NCBI RefSeq assembly: GCF_014297575.1
Contig: NZ_CP060412.1
Location: 1,674,001 to 1,738,000, forward strand
DNA length: 64,000 nt
From: Dyella telluris
GTDB lineage: Bacteria; Pseudomonadota; Gammaproteobacteria; Xanthomonadales; Rhodanobacteraceae
Reading direction: 5' to 3'
Position 1 is the stretch's first letter. Each line of letters starts with the position of its first letter. Of the stretch, positions 44,459 through 52,329 are shown piece by piece. Made by a program: the position numbers and the translations under genes. The notes under the pieces were generated by a model, which was not told the origin of the DNA, did not search any database, and saw only the letters and a list, made by a program, of their open reading frames with translations.

Positions 44459-44961
44459 CCCTGTCGATGTACCAGGCCTCCGTTCCCGTCTTCCTGCGCG
44501 CGCTGAGCAATCTCCAGCACGTGCTGCGCAAGGGCGAGGCGCATGCGGAAGCACGCAAGTACGACCCGAACTTCCTGCTGCAGGCGCGCCTGACGGTGGA
44601 CATGCTGCCGCTGACCCGCCAGGTACAGATCGCCACCGACATGGCCAAGAACGGCTGCGCCCGCCTGGCCGGCGTGGATCCGCTGAAGTTCGAGGACAAC
44701 GAAAGCACTTTCGCCGAGTTGCATGCGCGCATCGATCGCGCCGTCGACTACATCAAGAGCTTCAAGGCCGACCAGATCGACGGCAGCGAGACGCGCGCGG
44801 TGACCATCAAGACCCGCAGCGGCGAGCAGCATTTCGAGGGCGAGGGCTACCTGCTGCACTTCGTGATTCCCAATCTGTTCTTCCACTGCACCACGGCCTA
44901 CGCGATTCTGCGCGAGGCCGGCGCGGACCTGGGCAAGACCGACTTCATCGGCAAGCCGTAA
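44455..44961 (+). CDS. DUF1993 family protein
   Basis: 168 residues of the DUF1993 family, a helical DinB-like bundle: SVPVFLRALSNLQHVLRKGE near the N-terminus, LLQARLTVDMLPLTRQVQIA and FHCTTAYAILREAGADLGK at the end. Family function is unknown; DinB-like folds often bind metals or thiols. It is translationally coupled to the MFS exporter and followed by a strong terminator, so the two form one unit. Confidence 0.85.
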   Translation: MTLSMYQASVPVFLRALSNLQHVLRKGEAHAEARKYDPNFLLQARLTVDMLPLTRQVQIATDMAKNGCARLAGVDPLKFEDNESTFAELHARIDRAVDYIKSFKADQIDGSETRAVTIKTRSGEQHFEGEGYLLHFVIPNLFFHCTTAYAILREAGADLGKTDFIGKP

Positions 44962-44981
44962 GCGGTACGCGCGACACACGG

Positions 44982-45021
44982 GGCGGTGCGGGGCGCCAGG
45001 CGCCCCGCACCGCCTTTTTTT
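44982..45021 (+). terminator. Rho-independent terminator after the DUF1993 gene
   Basis: A 14-bp GC-rich stem (44982-44995 with 45001-45014) is followed by seven T residues. Confidence 0.95.
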
Positions 45022-45044
45022 ATGACGACGTCCAAGGAACATCC

Positions 45045-45635
45045 ATGACCGCCAACACTGCCGAGCGCGTGCGCATCAACAACGTCGCCATCCTTTCCGA
45101 CAACTGGTACGTGCTGCGCAAGTTCACCTTCGACTTCCGCCGCAAGAACGGCCAATGGCAGACGCTGGAGCGCGAGGCGTACGACCGCGGCAACGGCGCG
45201 GCCATCCTGCTCTACAACAGGGCGAACGGCACGGTGATCCTCACGCGGCAGTTCCGCCTGCCCGCCTTCGTCAACGGACACGACGGCATGCTGGTGGAAG
45301 CCTGCGCCGGCCTGCTCGACAAGGACGACCCGGAAACCTGCATCCGCAAGGAGACCGAAGAGGAAACCGGCTACCGCATCGCCAATGTGCGCAAGATTTT
45401 CGAAGCGTTCATGAGCCCGGGCTCGGTCACCGAGAAGCTGCATTTCTTCGTCGGCGAGTACCAGGCCAGGGACAAGGTGAGCCACGGCGGCGGGCTGGAA
45501 CACGATGGCGAGGACATCGACGTGCTGGAGATGACGCTCGACGAGGCGCTGGCCATGGTCGACCGCGGCCAGATCATGGACGCCAAGACCATCATGCTGC
45601 TGCAGTACGCCCGGCTGCATGACCTGCTGGCCTGA
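45045..45635 (+). CDS. nudK: GDP-mannose pyrophosphatase NudK (Nudix hydrolase)
   Basis: 196 residues. The Nudix box (about 87-108) contains GLLDKDDPE and RKETEEETGY. It also has the NudK-typical FEAFMSPGSVTEKLHFF and DIDVLEMTLDEAL segments. The enzyme hydrolyses GDP-mannose and related nucleotide sugars to GMP plus sugar phosphate. ATG 45045 has AAGGAAC upstream. It has its own transcription unit after the strong terminator. Confidence 0.92.
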   Translation: MTANTAERVRINNVAILSDNWYVLRKFTFDFRRKNGQWQTLEREAYDRGNGAAILLYNRANGTVILTRQFRLPAFVNGHDGMLVEACAGLLDKDDPETCIRKETEEETGYRIANVRKIFEAFMSPGSVTEKLHFFVGEYQARDKVSHGGGLEHDGEDIDVLEMTLDEALAMVDRGQIMDAKTIMLLQYARLHDLLA

Positions 45636-45697
45636 GCCGGGACTTGATCGGGCGCGGGCGCACCCATAGATAGAGGGATCACACTCAGGATCTGGAC

Positions 45698-46351
45698 ATG
45701 ACTGCTCCCGCCCCCATCAAGATCGACTTCGTCTCCGACGTGGTCTGCCCGTGGTGTGCCATCGGCCTCAAGTCGCTGGAACAGGCGCTGCGGAAGCTGG
45801 GCGACGATGTGGCGGTGGAGCTGCATTTCCAGCCGTTCGAGCTGAATCCACAGATGGCGCCCGAGGGTGAAGACATCGGTGAGCACCTGGCGCGCAAGTA
45901 CGGCAGCACGCCGGAGCAGATGCGCCAGAACCAGGAAGCCATCCGTGAGCGCGGGGCCGCCGTGGGCTTTACCTTCAACATGGACAAGCGCAGCCGCATC
46001 GTGAACACCTTCGATGCCCACCGCCTGCTGCACTGGGCGGCGCTGGAGGGTAGCCAGGCCGAGCTCAAGCAGGCGCTGCTGGCCGCCTATTTCACCGAGG
46101 GTCGCGACGTGAGTTCGCGCGACGTGTTGGTGGACGTGGCGTCGGCCATCGGCCTGGATGCCACCGAAGCCCGCCGCGTACTGGACGAAGACCGCTACGC
46201 ACAGGACGTGCGCGCGCAGGAGCAGTTCTACCAGACGCAAGGTATCCGCGCCGTACCGTCGGTGATCGTCAACGACCGCTACCTGATCCAGGGCGGCCAG
46301 CCGGCGGAAGTGTTCGAGCAGACGCTTCGTCAGATCGCGGCCGAGGGCTGA
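45698..46351 (+). CDS. FrnE-like DsbA-family oxidoreductase
   Basis: 217 residues of thioredoxin fold with a helical insert. The redox motif Cys17-Pro-Trp-Cys20 lies in DVVCPWCAIG, and the cis-Pro loop reads IRAVPSVIVN near 180-189. There is no signal peptide, so it is a cytosolic FrnE/DsbA-type protein (2-hydroxychromene-2-carboxylate isomerase-like family). It is probably a thiol oxidoreductase or isomerase; the partner is unknown. Confidence 0.9.
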   Translation: MTAPAPIKIDFVSDVVCPWCAIGLKSLEQALRKLGDDVAVELHFQPFELNPQMAPEGEDIGEHLARKYGSTPEQMRQNQEAIRERGAAVGFTFNMDKRSRIVNTFDAHRLLHWAALEGSQAELKQALLAAYFTEGRDVSSRDVLVDVASAIGLDATEARRVLDEDRYAQDVRAQEQFYQTQGIRAVPSVIVNDRYLIQGGQPAEVFEQTLRQIAAEG

Positions 46352-46369
46352 TGAGCCAGAAGTGAGTGG

Positions 46370-46433
46370 AGAGGAGTCAGAAGTGAGAGTGGGGCTGCCT
46401 CAAGCCGCGCTCGCTCTCACTTCTGACTCCTCT
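46370..46433. repeat. Perfect 20-bp inverted repeat (GAGTCAGAAGTGAG type)
   Basis: Left arm 46370-46389 and right arm 46414-46433 are exact reverse complements, with a 24-bp spacer. The sequence (AGGAGTCAGAAGTGAG) is unlike the GTAG REP units. It lies between the FrnE-like gene and the promoter of the next gene. Confidence 0.85.
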
Positions 46434-46454
46434 TCACTTACTCCTCGTCAGGCA

Positions 46455-46463
46455 TGCGAAAAT
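46455..46463 (+). promoter_or_regulatory. Extended -10 (TGCGAAAAT) of the COG2509 gene
   Basis: TGCGAAAAT precedes ATG 46493 by about 30 bp and resembles TGNTATAAT in 4 of 6 hexamer positions. It covers an earlier in-frame ATG (46454), which is therefore unlikely to be translated. Confidence 0.35.
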
Positions 46464-46492
46464 GGGGGACGACCCACCCGTTCTACGCCCGC

Positions 46493-48127
46493 ATGATCCG
46501 ACTGACCGACATCAAGCTCCCGCTGGACCACGCCGAAGGCGCCCTTGAGGCCGCCATTCGCGCCAAGCTGGGGCTGGGCAAGGACGGCCTGCGCAGCTTC
46601 ACGGTGTTCCGCCGCGGCTACGACGCCCGCAAGCGCGGCGCCATCGCGCTGATCTACACGCTGGACGTGGAGGTGGCCGACGAAGCCGCCATGCTCGGTC
46701 GGCACGCCGACGACAAGCACGTCCAGCCCACGCCGGACACCAGCTATCACTTCGTGGCGCAGGCGCCGGAAGACCTGGGACAACGGCCCATCGTGATCGG
46801 CTTTGGACCCTGCGGCCTGTTCGCCGGCCTGCTGCTTGCGCAGATGGGCTACCGGCCGATCATCCTGGATCGCGGCAAGGCCGTGCGCGAACGCACCGTG
46901 GACACCTGGGGCCTGTGGCGCAAGCGCAAGCTGGAGCCCGAATCCAACGTGCAGTTCGGTGAGGGCGGCGCGGGCACGTTCTCCGATGGCAAGCTGCACA
47001 GCCAGATTTCCGACCCGCACCACCATGGCCGCAAGGTACTCACGGAGTTCGTGAAAGCCGGTGCGCCGGAAGAGATCCTCTACGTCAGCAAACCGCATAT
47101 CGGCACCTTCCGCCTGGTGACGATGGTGGAGAACATGCGCGAGACGATCCAGTCGCTGGGCGGCGAGATCCGCTTTTCACAGCGCGTGGACGACCTGCTG
47201 GTCGACACCGATGCGGACGGCAAGCGCCAGCTGCGCGGCGTGGTGCTGAACGATGGCGAGCAGCTGCTGAGCGACCACGTGGTGCTCGCCGTGGGACACA
47301 GCGCGCGCGACACCTTCTTCATGCTGCACGACCGGGGCGTTTACCTGGAAGCCAAGCCGTTTTCCATCGGCTTCCGCGTGGAACACCCGCAATCCATCAT
47401 CGACCAGGCGCGCTTCGGCTCGCAGGCCGGGCACCCCATCCTGGGCGCCGCCGACTACAAGCTGGTGCACCACTGCAAGAATGGCCGCTCGGTCTACAGC
47501 TTCTGCATGTGTCCCGGCGGCACCGTGGTGGCCGCGGCCTCCGAGCCGGAGCGCGTGGTCACCAATGGCATGAGCCAGTACTCGCGCAACGAGCGCAACG
47601 CCAACGCCGCCATCGTGGTGGGCATCGAGCCCAAGGACTACGCCGCCTTCGACGACAGCGGCAGCCCACTGGCCGGCATCGCCCTGCAGCGCGCACTGGA
47701 ATCACGCGCGTATGAACTCGGTGGCCGAGACTACAGCGCGCCCGGCCAGCTGGTGGGCGACTTCATCAAGGGCAAGCCCTCGGCGGAATTTGGCCAGGTG
47801 CAGCCCTCGTACAAGCCCGGCGTGCACCTGACCGACCTGGCGCCTGCCCTGCCCGACTACGCCATCGAGGCCATCCGCGAAGCACTGCCCGCCTTCGATC
47901 GCCAGATCAAGGGCTTCGGCATGCACGACGCCATCCTCACCGGCGTGGAAACCCGCACCTCCTCCCCCGTGCGCATCCGCCGCGGCGAGGACTACCAGAG
48001 CCTCAACACCCGCGGCCTCTACCCCGCCGGCGAAGGCGCGGGTTACGCGGGCGGCATCCTCTCCGCCGCCGTGGATGGCATCCGCGTGGCGGAAGCGGTG
48101 GCCAAGGACATCAATGCGTCGCGTTGA
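46493..48127 (+). CDS. FAD-dependent dehydrogenase of COG2509 type
   Basis: 544 residues. An N-terminal 80-residue alpha/beta domain (IRLTDIKLPLDHAEG, SFTVFRRGYDARKR) precedes the FAD site VIGFGPCGLFAGLLLAQMG. Further features are QFGEGGAGTFSDGKL, an AVGHSARDTF strand and a C-terminal GLYPAGEGAGYAGGI nucleotide-binding segment. The family is widespread and uncharacterised. ATG 46493 gives the family start. The last ~60 codons have a decayed copy at 51806-52008, on the far side of the adjacent receptor gene. Confidence 0.88.
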   Translation: MIRLTDIKLPLDHAEGALEAAIRAKLGLGKDGLRSFTVFRRGYDARKRGAIALIYTLDVEVADEAAMLGRHADDKHVQPTPDTSYHFVAQAPEDLGQRPIVIGFGPCGLFAGLLLAQMGYRPIILDRGKAVRERTVDTWGLWRKRKLEPESNVQFGEGGAGTFSDGKLHSQISDPHHHGRKVLTEFVKAGAPEEILYVSKPHIGTFRLVTMVENMRETIQSLGGEIRFSQRVDDLLVDTDADGKRQLRGVVLNDGEQLLSDHVVLAVGHSARDTFFMLHDRGVYLEAKPFSIGFRVEHPQSIIDQARFGSQAGHPILGAADYKLVHHCKNGRSVYSFCMCPGGTVVAAASEPERVVTNGMSQYSRNERNANAAIVVGIEPKDYAAFDDSGSPLAGIALQRALESRAYELGGRDYSAPGQLVGDFIKGKPSAEFGQVQPSYKPGVHLTDLAPALPDYAIEAIREALPAFDRQIKGFGMHDAILTGVETRTSSPVRIRRGEDYQSLNTRGLYPAGEGAGYAGGILSAAVDGIRVAEAVAKDINASR

Positions 48128-48591
48128 GCCTAGCCAGCCCATGGTGCGATGAGCGTCGCCAATGAAGATGGGCGTTGCGCCCAATGCTCATACCAAGAAC
48201 TCCGACAGCGCATGTCTAATATGTTGTGAAGAAGAGGCTCTCGCGCCTGTCATCCTTTCCTTGAATCTGCTGTCTATAGACGCTGAAATGCAGGCGGCGA
48301 TGGGATGAATTCATAGAATCATCCATCGAAATGCACTTGCATATTTGCAATGCCGGTCGACAACCCCACCGCCCCACGCTATCCCCTTAAAGCAAGATCA
48401 GTCCTCCCTTACGCAACTCGCACACGCACGCATTCTTGCAAGTGCCGCTGCACATTTGCCTGAGGCGAACCCACAGCTAAAAACGGCGTCGCGGCTCAAG
48501 ATCTTGCGGCCGTAGAGGCGCGCTGCCGGCGCGCGAAGCAGATGGCATCCCAGGTAAGCCATCGACAGCTGTCATTGCGTGGGGAGAGAAC
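48128..48591 (+). other. Gene-free, less GC-rich leader of the first TonB receptor
   Basis: 464 bp without a supportable gene. It holds a small GGGCG-TTG-CGCCC hairpin near 48164 and a 10-bp perfect palindrome GTCTATAGAC at 48272-48281. Composition is visibly richer in A and T than the flanks. No clean promoter pair was found; GGGGAGAG before 48592 is the ribosome site. Confidence 0.5.
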
Positions 48592-51435
48592 ATGCAGAAG
48601 AAGATGATATCGGCGGCGGTGCTGGCCGTATTGATGCTCAACAGTGCACAGGCGCTAGCGGCCTCAATGTCAGGTGGCATGCAGGAGACGCCCGCCACTC
48701 AAGATGGCCTGTCGAATCAAAGCAAGAAAGCCAAGAGTCTCGACACGGTAACGGTCACGGGTTCTCTGATCCCGCAATCACAGGTGGAAACGGCAACGCC
48801 GGTCTTCACCATCACCGGCGATCAGATGAAGGCTCAGGGCTTTACCTCCGTCGCGCAGGCGCTCCAGGCCTCTTCGTTTGCCACGGGCAGCGTGCAGGGA
48901 AACTCCACTTCGGCAAGCTTCACCCAAGGCGCTGAGACCATGAGCATCTTTGGTCTTGATCCCGGTTACGTTAAGTACCTGATCGATGGCCGTCCCATGG
49001 GAAATTTCCCTGCGCTCTACAACGGATCAGGCGCCTTCAACAATCTCACCAGCATTCCCGCGGCCATGGTCGACCACATCGACATCCTGCCTGGTGGCCA
49101 GTCCTCATTGTATGGCTCAGATGCCATCGCCGGCGTGGTCAATATCGTGCTGAAGAAAAAAGTCGATGCTCCCGTCGTCGATGTACGTTATGGCTGGTAC
49201 GGCGATGGCGGGGGCTCGGACCGACGGATCTATCTTGCCGATAGCTTCACTGCGGGCAAGTTCAACATCACGACTGGCCTCCAATACGAGAACGTGAGCC
49301 CGATTTGGGGCACCGACCGCGACCTCACCAAACAGTTCTATACCAATGGCACCAGCCCTGCCGTCGCGTCTCGTGACTTCCTGGTCAACAGTTCCACCAA
49401 GGTGCGCAACAGCTACGTCGACCCCAACAAGCTCGTACCCGGCGCGTGCGGCAGCACGACCGGCCTGTTCGGAGGAACTGAGGGGTACCAATACCGAAAG
49501 AACAGTGGCAATTACTGCGGCTCGTTCGATTCGCCCGGCTACCGCACACTTAAGAACGACAAAGAAATAGCAAATCTCTATACGCACGCTACGTTTGACG
49601 CGACTGACAACCTGCAGCTCTACGGGGACTTGCTCTACAACTATGACCAGGAAAAGTACGCAACTGGTAGCAGCTATACCTGGTGGGGAACGTCTGCCGA
49701 TTTTGGCGCGTTCTACGACCCTAACCTGAAGGATTTGGTCAACCTCCAGCGCGGCTTTGCACCGGAAGAGGTCGGCGGATACAACTCGATCATGAACAAG
49801 ACGATCGAGAATTCCTACATGTTGACGCTGGGCGGCAAGGGCGTGATTGGTGAGTCCAACTGGGACTACGACATTAACTTCACGCATTCGGATGATCATC
49901 TGAACGAGCGCAAATTCGCCCGCTGGACTGATTCTATCGACGGATATTTCGAAGACCGCGTACTCGGCCCGCAACTCGGGACGTTCAAGGGGTATCCGAT
50001 CTACGCACCAAACTACTCGGCTTTCTACCAACCGGTACCGGTATCTGATTTCCGAGGTTTTACCGGGTATACCACCACCAACTCCAAGACATGGGACAAC
50101 ATCATCCGCGGGCAAGTCACCAACACGTCAGCCTTCAAGGTGGGCGGCGGTGACGCTGGTGTCGCACTGGCATTGGAGGGTGGCAACCAGGGCTGGGATT
50201 ATTCGCCTGACGCACGCCTGATGGACGGCGGTGTATGGGGAACCACGGCAGTGCAGGGCGCCGGGCATCGTTCCCGTTTCGCGGGTACTGCCGAACTGAG
50301 CATGCCGTTGCTCAAGGAACTTGTGATGGACACATCGCTTCGCTACGACAATTACAGCGTCAGCGGCAAGCACGTCGACCACACGACCTACAACGTCGGC
50401 CTGGAATATCGCCCGATAGAATCACTGCTGCTGCGAGGCAAGTACGGCTCAGCCTTCAAAATGCCCACGCTTCCTGATGAATATCAGGGCATGAGCGGCT
50501 ACTACAACACCGTGACGGACTATTACAACTGCGCGCAAGCTGGCTACGCTGGCGCCAACATCGGCAACTGCCCCAACAAGTACTACAACTCGCAATTCTT
50601 CGGCCAGAAATCCGGAAACACCGCACTTAAGCCCATTACCGCCACGGTATGGAACTATGGCTTTGTATGGTCACCGATCACCAACATGTCGTGGAGCGTT
50701 GACTACTACCACTTTGACATCCGCAACGAAGTGGATCAGCAGGACGCCGATGTTCTGTCTCAGCAGGAATATCTGTGCCGATCGGGGGCTATCGACATCA
50801 ACTCGGCGAGCTGCCAGCAAGCGTTGTCGCAAATCGTCCGCCTTCCGCAAACGACGCCCGAATTCCTGGGCGATATCAGTACGATCTATACGCCCAAGGT
50901 CAACGTTGCCCGGGAGCGGCTGAATGCCCTCACTTCCAGTTTTCAGTATCTGTGGAAATTGGGCAGCTATGGCGCCCTCGCGCTCAATGCGTCTTATAGC
51001 GACATCCTTCGACATGATCGCCAGCCGTATCCCGGCGACCCTATGATCGATTTGCTTCGCAACCCTTACTACAGCACGGACTTCAAGACCAAGGTCAACG
51101 CATCGGCAACCTGGTCCATCAACAAGTGGAGCACGACGCTTTACGCGAACCGCTACGGAAGCACACCCAACTACCTGGCATCCACACTGAATAACTACAC
51201 TTCTGAGGGAACAGGCAAGCTCGCCCCTTGGTTCCAGTACAACGCAAGCGTGACTTACAACGCCATGGATAGCCTCGCGCTCTCGTTCGTGGTGAACAAT
51301 TTGTTCAACACGATGCCACCTGAAGATGACAGCTATCCCGGCACGTCAGGATCACCGTATAACGGAACGAACTACAACGTATATGGCCGATCGTTTTACG
51401 TCCAAGCCACTTATAAGTTCGGAAAAACCCACTAG
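48592..51435 (+). CDS. TonB-dependent receptor, possibly acquired
   Basis: 947 residues with signal peptide (about 1-24, ending ALAAS) and a linker. TonB-box/plug follows (TVTVTGSLIPQ, PAAMVDHIDILPGGQSSLYGSDAIAGVVNIVLKK-type plug end, described as a region), then a 22-strand barrel ending FYVQATYKFGKTH. The substrate is unknown and no enzyme or transporter gene accompanies it. Codon use is less GC-biased than in neighbouring genes. It is flanked by the intact COG2509 gene on the left and a decayed copy of its 3' end on the right, consistent with insertion or duplication at this spot. It is a distant relative of the receptor at 52330. Confidence 0.9.
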   Translation: MQKKMISAAVLAVLMLNSAQALAASMSGGMQETPATQDGLSNQSKKAKSLDTVTVTGSLIPQSQVETATPVFTITGDQMKAQGFTSVAQALQASSFATGSVQGNSTSASFTQGAETMSIFGLDPGYVKYLIDGRPMGNFPALYNGSGAFNNLTSIPAAMVDHIDILPGGQSSLYGSDAIAGVVNIVLKKKVDAPVVDVRYGWYGDGGGSDRRIYLADSFTAGKFNITTGLQYENVSPIWGTDRDLTKQFYTNGTSPAVASRDFLVNSSTKVRNSYVDPNKLVPGACGSTTGLFGGTEGYQYRKNSGNYCGSFDSPGYRTLKNDKEIANLYTHATFDATDNLQLYGDLLYNYDQEKYATGSSYTWWGTSADFGAFYDPNLKDLVNLQRGFAPEEVGGYNSIMNKTIENSYMLTLGGKGVIGESNWDYDINFTHSDDHLNERKFARWTDSIDGYFEDRVLGPQLGTFKGYPIYAPNYSAFYQPVPVSDFRGFTGYTTTNSKTWDNIIRGQVTNTSAFKVGGGDAGVALALEGGNQGWDYSPDARLMDGGVWGTTAVQGAGHRSRFAGTAELSMPLLKELVMDTSLRYDNYSVSGKHVDHTTYNVGLEYRPIESLLLRGKYGSAFKMPTLPDEYQGMSGYYNTVTDYYNCAQAGYAGANIGNCPNKYYNSQFFGQKSGNTALKPITATVWNYGFVWSPITNMSWSVDYYHFDIRNEVDQQDADVLSQQEYLCRSGAIDINSASCQQALSQIVRLPQTTPEFLGDISTIYTPKVNVARERLNALTSSFQYLWKLGSYGALALNASYSDILRHDRQPYPGDPMIDLLRNPYYSTDFKTKVNASATWSINKWSTTLYANRYGSTPNYLASTLNNYTSEGTGKLAPWFQYNASVTYNAMDSLALSFVVNNLFNTMPPEDDSYPGTSGSPYNGTNYNVYGRSFYVQATYKFGKTH

Positions 51436-51453
51436 TCCTGCTGAGCCCGAACA

Positions 51454-51484
51454 AACAGCCCCGCACCTCGCGGGGCTGTTTGCT
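51454..51484 (+). terminator. Terminator after the first TonB receptor
   Basis: An 11-bp perfect stem (51454-51464 with 51470-51480) with loop ACCTC is followed by TGCTTTAAA, a weak T-run. Confidence 0.75.
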
Positions 51485-51805
51485 TTAAAGCCAACGCCGC
51501 GAGATTTGCGGACAGGCAAAGCACAGGGGTCCAGAAAGTGCGGCGCGGCCCTGTAACTGCCGACACGACCAGAGATGCCCCGAGGGCCGAAACAGGCCAT
51601 TGACCAGCGCACGGTGATGTTGCGTACTCCGCCCGCCCCCCTGACGCAAGGAGGCGTTCTGCACTCGACTTGAAGCCGAGCAACCGGATCCCTATCTGCG
51701 GGTTTCCCAAGAACGCCCATGGCAACTTTGAGCATCGCATTAGGTGGCCGTTCTGGCAGGCGCCAGCCAAGGAGCGCGGGCGCTACCTGAGTCCGCGCAA
51801 TCCGG

Positions 51806-52008
51806 CGATCGCCGCCAACAGCCTCAACGACGCCGTGCTCACCGACGTGGAAGCCCGCGCTTTCACCTGTGCTTAGCAGGCGCAGCGAGGAATAGCAGAG
51901 CCTTACCACCCTCGGCATCTAGCCCTAGGGCGAACGCGCCGGCCATGCCGGCAGCAACCTATCCACCCCCGTGGATGGCATCCGCGTGGCGGTGGCCAAG
52001 TGCGTCAG
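51806..52008 (+). pseudogene. Decayed second copy of the 3' end of the COG2509 flavoprotein gene
   Basis: The stretch 51825-51866 reads like 47924-47962 with substitutions (LNDAVLTDVEARA against MHDAILTGVETRT in translation). Bases 51969-51991 are identical over 23 bp to 48070-48092 of the intact gene (VDGIRVA). Between them the match is interrupted by indels and stop codons, and the reading frame changes. The region has no start and cannot code. It is best read as a fossil of a duplicated gene end, separated from the intact copy by the receptor gene. Confidence 0.75.
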
Positions 52009-52329
52009 CCTGACACCCGTACCCTTTCCGGTTGAATGGAAGGCCCCGAATCCCCTATGGCAACAAGCATTTGGCGGGTTCCGCGCCCTGCCGGAGTGTC
52101 ATCGCAAGCCCGTCAGCTGTAGTCCAGCACCACATGACTTCCTACCTACCTTCGTAAGAAACTACCGATTTCGTCAGTTTGGCGTAAGTTCATTGTGATC
52201 ATATCGCAACAACTTGCTCACATCCCCGTAGCAAGTTGCGAACCCCAAGCTGGCATCAGTTCACCCGGGGAGCGGGTGACGTAGCGCGATGTCGGCGCCG
52301 AAAAGACCCACACCGTAGGGAGGCGGTCA
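52009..52329 (+). promoter_or_regulatory. Upstream region of the second TonB receptor
   Basis: 321 bp without a gene. It holds a 9-bp inverted repeat CAACTTGCT/AGCAAGTTG (52210-52218 with 52230-52238) with an 11-bp spacer, about 92 bp before the start codon. A TTGGCG (52180 region) and TATCGC (52203 region) are spaced about 17 bp and could be a weak promoter. GGGAGG stands 6 nt before ATG 52330. Confidence 0.45.

Noticed and set aside
51490..51800. Small open frames between the first receptor and the decayed gene end
   Set aside because: They are short and without ribosome sites, and their composition and overlap suggest residual non-coding or decayed DNA.
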